Part shown: piece by piece, positions 25,211 through 32,843 of the stretch | Position numbering within the stretch: position 1 is the stretch's first letter | Layout of the letters: every line of letters begins with the position of its first letter | DNA from: Treponema sp. | GTDB lineage: Bacteria; Spirochaetota; Spirochaetia; Treponematales; Treponemataceae | Direction of reading: 5' to 3' | NCBI GenBank assembly: GCA_017935745.1 | Contig: JAGBGX010000011.1 | Span: forward strand, 1-64,000 | DNA: 64,000 nucleotides | The notes under the pieces: model-generated | Database searches by the model: none | Seen by the model: only the letters and a program-made list of their open reading frames with translations | Told to the model about the DNA's origin: nothing | Position numbers and translations under genes: made by a program

Positions 25211-26482
25211 ATGATTAAGACAGTAAAAGACGTTGATTTGAAGGGAAAGCGCATTATTATGCGCGTTGATTTCAACGTTCCGATGAAGGACGGTGTGGTG
25301 CAGGACGACACGCGCATCATGGCGGCTCTTCCTACCATAAAATACATTCTTGAGCAGAAGCCGCGCAGCCTTGTGCTGATGAGCCACCTCGGCGACCCGA
25401 AAAAGGACGTGAAGAAGGCGCAGGAAAAGGCCGAGAAAGCCGGAAAGACATGGACTGATGCCGACGCGGAGAAATTCATCAGCGGAAAGAACCGCATGAA
25501 GCCGGTCGTCGAGTATTTTGCTTCAAAGCTCGGAACGCCGGTTACGTTCCTGCCGGACGCGCTCGGACAGAAGGCTGCGATTGACGCGCTTCCTGAGGGT
25601 GCTGTCGCGATGCTTGAGAATGTCCGCTTCCACAAGGAAGAAACGTCGAAGGACGCTGCGGAGCGCGACGTGATGGCGAAGGAGCTTGCGTCCTACGGCG
25701 ACATTTTCGTGAACGACGCGTTCGGAACGGCGCACCGCGACCAGGCTTCCACCGCCTCAATCGCGAAATTCATGCCGGTTCCGTCTGTTGGCGGCTTCCT
25801 GATGGAAAAGGAAGTGAAATATATTCAGCCGATGGTCGAGAATCCGCCCAAGCCGCAGGTTGCCATTATCGGCGGCGCGAAAGTTTCCTCAAAAATCGCC
25901 GTGCTTGAGTCGCTTCTGAAGAACGCGTCCGCGCTTGTGATTGGCGGCGGAATGGCGTACACGTTCCTCAAGGCGCAGGGACACAAAGTCGGAAAGTCGC
26001 TCGTCGAGGACGATTTTATCGACACGGCGAAAAAGCTGCTTTCTGACGCGGAGGCGCGGGGCGTGAAAATCGTTCTTCCCGTTGACCACGTGGGCGCGGA
26101 GGAATTCAGCCCGGACGCGAAGCCCGTCGCCGTTGACGGAACGGACATTCCGGACAATTTGATGGCGATGGACGTGGGACCGAAGACAATCGAGGAATAC
26201 AAAGCCGTGCTTTCGACTGCGAAGTCAATCGTCTGGAACGGACCGGTGGGCGTGTTCGAGTTCGACGCGTTCGCAAAGGGAACGGAAGCTGTCGCCCGCC
26301 TTGTTGCGGAGGCGACCGGACGCGGCGCGATGACTGTCGTGGGCGGCGGAGACTCTGTCGCGGCGGTGAACAAATTCCACCTTGCCGACAAGATGAGCCA
26401 CGTTTCCACCGGCGGCGGCGCGTCCCTTGAATTCCTCGAGGGAAAGACGCTCCCGGGAATCGCGATTCTTGCGACGAAATAG
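25211..26482 (+). CDS. pgk: Phosphoglycerate kinase
   Basis: A 423-residue glycolytic kinase making ATP from 1,3-bisphosphoglycerate. Diagnostic text includes [43 protein letters not shown], the nucleotide site [19 protein letters not shown] and GGGDSVAAV. The protein is slightly longer than the usual 395, with an inserted charged stretch near residues 60-90 ([18 protein letters not shown]). ATG 25211 follows GGAGGA by about 7 bases and replaces an ATG six codons earlier that overlaps the ribosome binding site. Codons are unusually rich in GCG, ACG and GTC endings compared with neighbours, fitting very high expression. Confidence 0.97.
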   Translation: MIKTVKDVDLKGKRIIMRVDFNVPMKDGVVQDDTRIMAALPTIKYILEQKPRSLVLMSHLGDPKKDVKKAQEKAEKAGKTWTDADAEKFISGKNRMKPVVEYFASKLGTPVTFLPDALGQKAAIDALPEGAVAMLENVRFHKEETSKDAAERDVMAKELASYGDIFVNDAFGTAHRDQASTASIAKFMPVPSVGGFLMEKEVKYIQPMVENPPKPQVAIIGGAKVSSKIAVLESLLKNASALVIGGGMAYTFLKAQGHKVGKSLVEDDFIDTAKKLLSDAEARGVKIVLPVDHVGAEEFSPDAKPVAVDGTDIPDNLMAMDVGPKTIEEYKAVLSTAKSIVWNGPVGVFEFDAFAKGTEAVARLVAEATGRGAMTVVGGGDSVAAVNKFHLADKMSHVSTGGGASLEFLEGKTLPGIAILATK

Positions 26483-26530
26483 AATCCGTTTTCAGGCGGC
26501 TGCGTCCGGCTTTTCCGGCCGGGCGCGGAT

Positions 26531-27004
26531 ATGTTTTTGGAGTTCTCTTTGGTTACGGTACGGAAAGCAGCCGCTGCTGACATGCAAGCCCTCATGTCCT
26601 TGCGGCTTGAAATGCTCAAAGCGGTGAACGGGCTTTCTGACGGCTATCAGTTTGACAGCAGTTTTGTTGAATGCGCCAGGCTGTATTTTCTGAACGGAAA
26701 CCAGACAACGGTGCTTGCTCTGGACGAAGACAATGTTCCGGTCGGCTGCTCCTCGGTTTCTTATATTGAAGTCATGCCGACGTTTGACCATCCGCTTGGA
26801 AAGCGTGCCCATATCATGAATGTCTGGGTGAAGCCCCGGTTCCGGCGTCAGGGAATTGCGCTGCGGATGGTACGTGCCCTGATAAAAGAGGCGGCAGAAA
26901 AACGCTGCACTGAAATCAGCCTTGACGCGACAGAATGCGGCCGTCCGCTGTATGAAAAAATCGGTTTTAAAGGCAGTGAAAGCTGCATGGTGCTTTCCGT
27001 TTAG
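26531..27004 (+). CDS. GNAT-family N-acetyltransferase
   Basis: A 157-residue protein with the GNAT fold: an N-terminal strand-helix (TVRKAAAADMQALMSLRLEML), then strand 4 and motif A (IMNVWVKPRFRRQGIALRMVRALI) with the acetyl-CoA loop RRQGIA, and motif B (LYEKIGFKGS). The acceptor substrate is unknown. A TTG at 26549 with GGAG five bases upstream is a good alternative start, which would give a protein six residues shorter; the ATG at 26531 has no clear site. It lies 48 bases after pgk and 58 before the methyltransferase gene. Confidence 0.82.
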   Translation: MFLEFSLVTVRKAAAADMQALMSLRLEMLKAVNGLSDGYQFDSSFVECARLYFLNGNQTTVLALDEDNVPVGCSSVSYIEVMPTFDHPLGKRAHIMNVWVKPRFRRQGIALRMVRALIKEAAEKRCTEISLDATECGRPLYEKIGFKGSESCMVLSV

Positions 27005-27062
27005 ATGAAGCTGCGGTGCATTTTTTTGCGGAAAAACGGAAGCTTTCGCTTGGGAGAAAAAA

Positions 27063-28310
27063 ATGAATGAAAACATACGGGTGCTTTTAAAGCCCGGGGA
27101 AGAAAAGGAAATTTCACAGGGATTTCCGTGGGTATATGACAATGAGATTGCGCTTGTCAAATTTCCTTCAAAAGAAGGAATCAAGACGGTTCCCTTTGCG
27201 GAGTGCAGCACAGAGGACGGAGCCGTTGTGGAAGTCTTTGCGTCTTCGGGCCGTTTTTTAGGAAGCGGAGTCATAAACAGGAAGTCAAAAATAACAGTGC
27301 GGATGATTGGAAGCATCCATGCTGATCAGATTCTTGCAGACACAAAGAATTTCTGGTCAAAAAGAGTCCATGATGCCGTAAATATCAGGCGGCTGTTTTT
27401 CAGCGAAACTGACAGCTGCCGTCTTGTGTTCGGGGAGGCTGACTTTATTCCGGGGCTTATCGCTGAAAAGTATGTTTCCCAGGGAAAAGTCTATCTTGTT
27501 GTCCAGTTTCTTGCCCTTGCCTGCGAAGTCTTCCGCGCTGACATTCTTGGCGCTTTGAAAAACGCTGTTTCCCCCGACTTTATATATGAGCGCAGCGATG
27601 CCGATGTCCGCACAAAGGAAGGGCTTGAGCAGACGTCAGGCTGGCTCGGGCGCAGCGGAAGCGAAGTGATTCAGATTGAAGAAAACGGCGTGAAGCTGCT
27701 TGTTGATATTGCGCACGGACAGAAAACAGGCTTTTTTCTTGATCAGAAGCATAACAGGAGCATCATCAGGCGGTTCTGCCGCGGAAAAAAAGTTCTTGAT
27801 GCATTTTCACATACGGGCGCATTCGGACTGAACGCAGCGGCAGAAGGCGCCCGCCAGGTTGTATGCGCGGACAGCTCTCAGGAAGCTGTCGATATGGCGG
27901 GCAAAAACAGCGCGCTTAACGGAGTCAGTGACCGGGTTTCGGCTGTGTGCGCGGATGTGTTCGCTCTTTTGAAGCAGTATGAAGCTGACGGTGAAAAATT
28001 CGATGTCATCATTCTTGATCCTCCTGCATTTACAAAAAAAGCGAAGGCGATTGAAAAGGCATACGGAGGCTACAAGGAAATCAACTTGCGGGCGATGAGG
28101 CTCTTAAATGAAGGCGGAATTCTCGTCACCTGCTCCTGCTCCCAGTACTTTGACGAAAACACATTTTATTCAATGATAATGCATGCGGCCTGTGACAGCC
28201 ACAGGCGGGTTCAGGTTCTGCAAAAGCTCGGAGCTGCACCTGACCATCCAGTCCTGCTCGGCTATCCGAAAAGCGGCTACCTGAAGTGCGCGGTGTGCCG
28301 GGTGCTGTAA
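27063..28310 (+). CDS. RlmI-like 23S rRNA (cytosine) methyltransferase
   Basis: A 415-residue class I SAM-dependent methyltransferase of the RlmI/COG1092 type. An N-terminal PUA-like domain (about 1-85; KPGEEKEISQGFPWVYDNEI) is followed by a middle domain with IEENGVKLLVDIAHGQKTGFF and the catalytic Rossmann domain. That domain holds VLDAFSHTGAFGLNAAAEGA (SAM site), DPPAFTKK and VTCSCSQYF. The DPPAF and SCS pair is characteristic of m5C rRNA methyltransferases of this group. GGGAG precedes the ATG. miaA follows after 6 bases, so both are probably co-transcribed RNA-modification genes. Confidence 0.88.
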   Translation: MNENIRVLLKPGEEKEISQGFPWVYDNEIALVKFPSKEGIKTVPFAECSTEDGAVVEVFASSGRFLGSGVINRKSKITVRMIGSIHADQILADTKNFWSKRVHDAVNIRRLFFSETDSCRLVFGEADFIPGLIAEKYVSQGKVYLVVQFLALACEVFRADILGALKNAVSPDFIYERSDADVRTKEGLEQTSGWLGRSGSEVIQIEENGVKLLVDIAHGQKTGFFLDQKHNRSIIRRFCRGKKVLDAFSHTGAFGLNAAAEGARQVVCADSSQEAVDMAGKNSALNGVSDRVSAVCADVFALLKQYEADGEKFDVIILDPPAFTKKAKAIEKAYGGYKEINLRAMRLLNEGGILVTCSCSQYFDENTFYSMIMHAACDSHRRVQVLQKLGAAPDHPVLLGYPKSGYLKCAVCRVL

Positions 28311-28316
28311 GCGCGT

Positions 28317-29312
28317 ATGCAGACAGACTGCTGTAACTGCGTAGTTTTGCTGGGGCCGACTGCTGCCGGAAAAACTTCGCTTGCGGTACGCCTTGCGGAC
28401 CGCTTCGGTTGGGACATCATTTCTGCGGACTCACGGCAGGTGTACAAAGGCCTTGACCTTGGGAGCGGAAAGGATCTGGACGAATACAATGCGGGCGGAA
28501 GGCAGGTTCCGTATCATCTGATTGACATTGCGACGCTTCACAGCGAATACAATGTCTTTTGCTTTCAGCAGGATTTTTACCGGCTTTTCAGCCAGTTTCA
28601 GTCCCAGGGCAAAATGCCGTTTGCTGTGGGCGGAAGCGGCATGTACGCTGATTCTGTCATCCGCGGATACGAGCTGCTTCCTGTTCCTGAGAATCCCCGG
28701 CAGAAGCAGGAGCTTGAGTCTCATCCGCTGGAAGAGCTTGGCGCGATGCTTTTACAGCTCAAGCCGGATCTTCATAACAGAAGCGATCTTGCGGACAAAG
28801 CGCGTGTCATAAAGGCCTTGCAGATTGAGCTGTACAAAATCAGCCCTGAAGGAAAAAAGCTCAGGGAAACTCTTTGCTCCCGGCCGGACATACGTCCGCT
28901 TGTCATCGGAGTGACGCTTGAGCGGAGCCAGCTGTACAGGAACATAGAAATCAGGCTGCGCGAAAGGCTCGGCAAGGGGCTGATTGAAGAAGTGCGGCAG
29001 CTGCATGCTGAATTTCCGTGGGAGCGCCTTGAAAAGCTCGGGCTTGAGTACCGGTATGTGAGCCTGTACCTTGAAGGAAAAATACAGTCCCGGGAGGAAA
29101 TGGAGCGCCTTTTGTGCCGCGCTATCAGGCAGTTTGCAAAGCGGCAGGAGACCTGGTTCCGCGGAATGGAGCGCAAGGGTGTGGACATACACTGGCTTCC
29201 GCGCGAAGGCGGCAGTGAAGCCAGGTTCCGCTCAGCAGTAAGGCTGATAGAATCTTCTGTGCATCCTAGGCATTTGCGGCAAGCTTTGCAGCCGACTCCT
29301 CTATCTTTGTAA
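28317..29312 (+). CDS. miaA: tRNA dimethylallyltransferase
   Basis: A 331-residue enzyme adding a dimethylallyl group to A37 of tRNAs reading UNN codons. The P-loop LLGPTAAGKTS is at about residues 11-21, and ISADSRQVYKGLDLGSGK, VGGSGMYADSVIRG and the C-terminal RQFAKRQETWFRG are MiaA text. The C-terminus runs past the domain (to about residue 331), and the last 47 bases overlap the 3' end of a small gene on the other strand. It follows the RlmI-like gene by 6 bases with no separate ribosome binding site, consistent with coupled translation. Confidence 0.94.
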   Translation: MQTDCCNCVVLLGPTAAGKTSLAVRLADRFGWDIISADSRQVYKGLDLGSGKDLDEYNAGGRQVPYHLIDIATLHSEYNVFCFQQDFYRLFSQFQSQGKMPFAVGGSGMYADSVIRGYELLPVPENPRQKQELESHPLEELGAMLLQLKPDLHNRSDLADKARVIKALQIELYKISPEGKKLRETLCSRPDIRPLVIGVTLERSQLYRNIEIRLRERLGKGLIEEVRQLHAEFPWERLEKLGLEYRYVSLYLEGKIQSREEMERLLCRAIRQFAKRQETWFRGMERKGVDIHWLPREGGSEARFRSAVRLIESSVHPRHLRQALQPTPLSL

Positions 29313-29487
29313 GATAGCCTGTCCTGATGCAGGAGTCAAAAAGCGAGCGGGAGATGAAGTCCGTTGTAACTTCGTCATATCCATCCTTGTCACGGACAAT
29401 GCGCACAGCATATCCGTCTTCGGTTTCACGCAGGACTGTCAGGTAGTCGTTTGCGCTTCCTATGCTTTTAAGCGTGTAGTAAGCCAT
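29266..29487 (-). CDS. Conserved small protein of unknown function
   Basis: A 73-residue protein starting MAYYTLKSIGSANDYLTVL. AGAGG lies about 8 bases before the ATG at 29487; the longer upstream frame is Cys-rich and lacks a site. The sequence is a mix of short beta strands (GYAVRIVRDKDGYDEVTTDF) and a C-terminal helix (IEESAAKLAANA), suggesting a small folded domain. I do not recognise the family. It lies antiparallel to miaA with a 47-base 3' overlap. Confidence 0.65.
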   Translation of the reverse strand: MAYYTLKSIGSANDYLTVLRETEDGYAVRIVRDKDGYDEVTTDFISRSLFDSCIRTGYLTKIEESAAKLAANA

Positions 29488-29620
29488 GAAAAGTACCTCT
29501 GAAAGTAATGTTCTTAAAATACATTTGCATATCCGCGCAGGCGGTGCAAATTCACAGCAGCATAAGCAGTCCGGCTTCACAAAATCTGAAGCCTGCTGAA
29601 AACAGCTGCTCACGGAAAAC

Positions 29621-29652
29621 AGCCGTTTATACTATTTTCGGAACAAACGGCT
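29621..29652 (+). other. Hairpin in the tatD leader
   Basis: AGCCGTTT (29621-29628) and AAACGGCT (29645-29652) form an exact 8-bp inverted repeat with a 16-base loop, followed by a T-rich stretch and then AGGAG before ATG 29682. It may be a terminator for transcription from upstream or a leader structure. Confidence 0.45.
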
Positions 29653-29681
29653 CTTGTTTTAGCTTTTTTACAGGAGATTGT

Positions 29682-30434
29682 ATGATTTTGTGCGATGCCC
29701 ATCTCCATGCGTCTCAGTGCCGTCCCTTTGAGATTGCGGCCCTGTGCTGTTCCTGCGCCCATTCGCCCCGGGAATTCCTTGAGCAGGAGAGAATCGCGTC
29801 TGAGCATCCGGGCAGCATTGTCTGTGCGTTCGGACTGCATCCGCAGGAGCCTGCCATGGAAAACGCCGCCTTTTTAGAGTCCCTGCTGCGCGAAAAGCGG
29901 ATTTCTGCCGTTGGAGAGGCCGGATTTGACTTTTTTACGGCGCATCTCAGGCAGACGGAAAAAGAGCAGCGGGAAGCCTTTCAGACGTGCCTTGAGCTTG
30001 CTCTGGCGTATCAGGTTCCGCTTGTCATTCATGACAGAAAGGCCCTTGACAGTCTGTTTCCGTATGCTTTTCAGCTGAAGAAGCTTCCTGCTGTTATTTT
30101 CCACTCGTTTGCGTTCGGCCCGCAGGAAGCGCGTTCGCTTTTGCGCAAGGGCATAAACTGCTTTTTTTCCTTCGGAAGCCCGCTGCTTGCCGGAAGCAGA
30201 AAAGCCGCCGCCTGCGTCAGGGAGCTTCCTTTGGACATGCTTCTTTTGGAAACTGACGCTCCGTACCAGTCCCTGCGCCGCGGGCAGCCTTCTTCTCCTT
30301 CACTGATAGCCGCCGTCTATGAAAAAGCAGCGCAGATCCGCGGTTCCCGGCCGGAAGAAATCAGTTCCGGACTGCACAGTTCCTTTCTGCGCGCCTTCAA
30401 AAAAATAGCAGATAATTCAGACTGCCATAATTGA
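29682..30434 (+). CDS. TatD-family metal-dependent hydrolase
   Basis: A 250-residue TIM-barrel hydrolase of the TatD DNase family. Visible metal ligands are the HxH of CDAHLH, Glu in VGEAGFDFF, His in LVIHDR, His in FHSFAFG and Asp in LLETDAPY. The HPQE at FGLHPQEP is also typical. TatD proteins are 3'-5' exonucleases acting in DNA repair or RNA decay. The chain is slightly short at the start relative to E. coli TatD (260). ATG 29682 follows CAGGAG by about 7 bases, and the 58-codon upstream extension is rejected. secG lies downstream with its own promoter. Confidence 0.88.
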   Translation: MILCDAHLHASQCRPFEIAALCCSCAHSPREFLEQERIASEHPGSIVCAFGLHPQEPAMENAAFLESLLREKRISAVGEAGFDFFTAHLRQTEKEQREAFQTCLELALAYQVPLVIHDRKALDSLFPYAFQLKKLPAVIFHSFAFGPQEARSLLRKGINCFFSFGSPLLAGSRKAAACVRELPLDMLLLETDAPYQSLRRGQPSSPSLIAAVYEKAAQIRGSRPEEISSGLHSSFLRAFKKIADNSDCHN

Positions 30435-30459
30435 CCTAATAAAAATATTTTTGTATTAT
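30431..30459 (+). promoter_or_regulatory. Promoter of secG
   Basis: TTGACC (30431-30436), a 17-base spacer and TATTAT (30454-30459). The -35 overlaps the stop codon of tatD. The predicted start near 30466 excludes ATG 30462 and supports ATG 30507 for secG. Confidence 0.7.
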
Positions 30460-30506
30460 AGATGAACATAGAAAATAAACGGCACAGCCGGCCTTTGGAG
30501 TGGAAA

Positions 30507-30839
30507 ATGGGTGTTGTAAAGACAGTGCTTCTTGTTGCGTTTGTGATTATTTGCGTTCTTTTGATTTTGCTTGTTCTTGTTCAGAATGAAGATACTAACG
30601 GCATGGGAAGCGTCTTCGGAGGCGGACAGTCTGCGGCGTTCGGCGCGCGTTCTGCAAGCGTCCTCACAAAGACGACCGGAGTGCTTGCGGGACTTTTCTT
30701 TGTCATTGCCTTTGGACTTTCACTGCTGAACAAGGCTCCGGCAAAGGAGGACTTGTCTTCCTCTGTAAAGGAAATTCAGGGAGAAGCTCCTTCTGCTCCT
30801 GAGTCAGGAAGCTGGCTTGAGGAAGAACTGAATCCGTAA
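30507..30839 (+). CDS. secG: Preprotein translocase subunit SecG
   Basis: A 110-residue inner-membrane protein of the SecYEG channel. Helix 1 is VVKTVLLVAFVIICVLLILL, then the conserved VLVQNEDTNGMGSVFGGGQS loop, and helix 2 VLAGLFFVIAFGLSLL. A Glu/Ser-rich tail follows. ATG 30507 is chosen because TTGGAG lies about 7 bases upstream and the predicted transcription start (near 30466) falls after the earlier ATG at 30462. Confidence 0.93.
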   Translation: MGVVKTVLLVAFVIICVLLILLVLVQNEDTNGMGSVFGGGQSAAFGARSASVLTKTTGVLAGLFFVIAFGLSLLNKAPAKEDLSSSVKEIQGEAPSAPESGSWLEEELNP

Positions 30840-30999
30840 AAACAAGCGGCTGCCTCAGGCTGTTCCGGCATTTGATTCTGATGCGGGAGGCGGCCTGTGC
30901 AGTACGAAAAACTGCTGCTTCCTGTTTTCAGCAGGACAGTAAAAAGCCGGAAAATGCTGCGTGTTGCGTAAATTCCAGTCCGGCTTGTGCGGGGGATAT

Positions 31000-31455
31000 G
31001 TGTTTTTTTCAAAAGTGTTTTCTCCTAAGAGCATACTTTTAAATCTTGAAAGCGAAGATAAGGACGAGCTGTTTGAAGAAATGGTTCAGGCGATTTATTC
31101 AGCTCATCCTGAAATAAACCGCGAGGATGCGCTCAAGGTGCTTCATGCGCGTGAAAATCAGATGAGCACGGGAATCATACACGGAATTGCGGTTCCTCAC
31201 GGAACATCTGCCTCTGTAAAAGGCTGTATCGGTGCAATCGGAATCAGCCGCGGCGGAATTGACTACAACGCCCTGGACGGAGAGCCTGTCAACCTGGTCT
31301 TTATGCTTCTGTGCGGTTCCCAGGATAACGAGCTTCATCTGGAAGTTTTAAAAAAGCTTGCGGAGCTTCTGAAGAATCCTGCATTTGCGGCAGATCTTTT
31401 TGAAAAAACGTCCGCTCAGGAAGTGTTCGATGCAATGTGCGAAGCTGAAATATGA
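31000..31455 (+). CDS. PtsN-like PTS EIIA domain protein
   Basis: A 151-residue stand-alone type-2 EIIA domain. The phosphorylatable histidine is in GIAVPHGTS (His67), preceded by ARENQMSTGIIHG, and followed by NLVFMLLCGSQDNELHLEVL. In treponemes with an incomplete PTS, such proteins are thought to be regulatory rather than to feed a sugar permease. The GTG at 31000 has GGGGGA just upstream and gives MFFSKVFSPKSILLNLE, which matches family N-termini; GTG 31015 and the upstream frame from 30961 are alternatives. The V-ATPase operon begins 33 bases later with no obvious promoter of its own. Confidence 0.85.
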   Translation: MFFSKVFSPKSILLNLESEDKDELFEEMVQAIYSAHPEINREDALKVLHARENQMSTGIIHGIAVPHGTSASVKGCIGAIGISRGGIDYNALDGEPVNLVFMLLCGSQDNELHLEVLKKLAELLKNPAFAADLFEKTSAQEVFDAMCEAEI

Positions 31456-31487
31456 CCGGCTTTTTGTGCGGCTAAAGGAGATTCATA

Positions 31488-31802
31488 ATGGCAGCAGAAG
31501 AAATTGATGTTATCAAGCATCTTCTCGATGTGGAGCATGAAGCTTCCATGCTCATTCTTGATGCTCAGAAAAAGGCTGATGAAAAGATAGCTGCTGCCCG
31601 CGCTCAGTCTGAAGCGCAGTTCAAGGAGCAGTATGCTGCTGCCGTTGAGGAAATTGAGCGGAATGAAGCGGCGGCAAAGGATGAAATTGAAAAGAAACTG
31701 GCTGCTGACAGGGAGTCGTACCGCCGGCAGCTCGCTTCAAATGCAAAGGACGAACCGTCTTTCAATGCTCTTATGGATGAGATTCTTTTCGGGCGTGCAT
31801 AG
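31488..31802 (+). CDS. V/A-type ATPase subunit G/H-like stator protein
   Basis: A 104-residue, highly charged coiled-coil protein (EHEASMLILDAQKKADEKIA and an Ala/Glu/Lys heptad pattern through residue 80). It is the expected peripheral-stalk partner of subunit E, by position at the head of the operon and by composition. AAAGGAG lies 7 bases before the ATG. Sequence similarity alone would be weak, as always for this subunit, but context is strong. Subunit C starts 9 bases after the stop. Confidence 0.8.
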   Translation: MAAEEIDVIKHLLDVEHEASMLILDAQKKADEKIAAARAQSEAQFKEQYAAAVEEIERNEAAAKDEIEKKLAADRESYRRQLASNAKDEPSFNALMDEILFGRA

Positions 31803-31811
31803 GAGAACTGT

Positions 31812-32843
31812 ATGGCGATGGATAAGTCGGCTGCGGATGCGTTTGTCTATGCAAAGGCAAGCGGAATGATGGCCCGGTCCTATATAGGAAAGCGGGCAAG
31901 GCAGCTTTTTTCATTTCACACGCTGCAGGAGCTGTGGGCGTTTCTCTTTAAAAAGGAAGTCCCAGTCGTTCCCGAAACACTTTTGGCAAAGGCTCTGGAA
32001 AATGAAGCCTTCAGCCGTTTTCTTTCTGAATATGAAGGGCTTGTCGGAAATTATGCACGGCCGGAACAGATTCTGCTGACGCTTCTTCACAACTTTGACT
32101 ATGAAAATCTGAAGGATATTGGAGCGTCTCTCATACTTAATGAAAAGAAAATGCCTCAGGTTCATGAAATCACTCCGTTCAATATAATCCGCTATGAGAA
32201 ATGGCCTGACATTGCTGCGGTTACGGCTGACGGGCCGCTTGCCTGGTACAATTCTGTTCCTGCGGTAACTGAGCAGCATCTTGTGAACTATAAGCTTGAC
32301 TGCCAGTATATCCGGGAGCTGTGGAGCGCGGCAAAAAGCATCCGCTCTCCATGCCGGGAAGCGATCCTTGACCTGCTCGGGGAAAAGCTTCGGATTGACA
32401 ATATTGTCTGGGCAATCCGCCTGAGGCTGTACTATTCCATGAGCAGGGAGGAAGCGCAGCCGCTTCTGGCTTATACGGATGAAAAAAAATCTGCTTCCGA
32501 TGATCTTGCTTCTGATGCAGTCCAGACGCTTGGCTGGGAGCTTGACAGCTTTGAGCAGTGGAAAAAGTGGAAGTTCAGCTATCTGCTGAATCCGCATGAA
32601 GAAGGCGCTGTCTGGAATGTGGATCCGCGCTGGATTGCAAATTCCTATAAAAGTGAGTATGTCCGCAAGGCATATAAGCTTTTTCATAAGTATCCGTTCA
32701 CCGTCTGTCCGCTTGTCTGCTGGTTTGTTATAAAGCGGAATGAGCTTGATTATATCCGCACGGCATCGGAAAGCCTGCGGCTGAGCATCAGTTCATCCCA
32801 GGCTATGCAGATGGCAGGAATCCCGGAGGTAATGCATGGTTAA
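31812..32843 (+). CDS. V/A-type ATPase subunit C
   Basis: A 343-residue all-helical protein (V-ATPase d/A-ATPase C family), which forms the cap joining the central rotor stalk to the membrane ring. Family-like text includes AYAKASGMMARSYIG-type helices near the start, EGLVGNYARPEQILLTLLHNFDYENLK, and the C-terminal FVIKRNELDYIRTASESLRLS. It overlaps subunit I by 8 bases. Family identification rests on the terminal signature and on operon position. Confidence 0.85.
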   Translation: MAMDKSAADAFVYAKASGMMARSYIGKRARQLFSFHTLQELWAFLFKKEVPVVPETLLAKALENEAFSRFLSEYEGLVGNYARPEQILLTLLHNFDYENLKDIGASLILNEKKMPQVHEITPFNIIRYEKWPDIAAVTADGPLAWYNSVPAVTEQHLVNYKLDCQYIRELWSAAKSIRSPCREAILDLLGEKLRIDNIVWAIRLRLYYSMSREEAQPLLAYTDEKKSASDDLASDAVQTLGWELDSFEQWKKWKFSYLLNPHEEGAVWNVDPRWIANSYKSEYVRKAYKLFHKYPFTVCPLVCWFVIKRNELDYIRTASESLRLSISSSQAMQMAGIPEVMHG

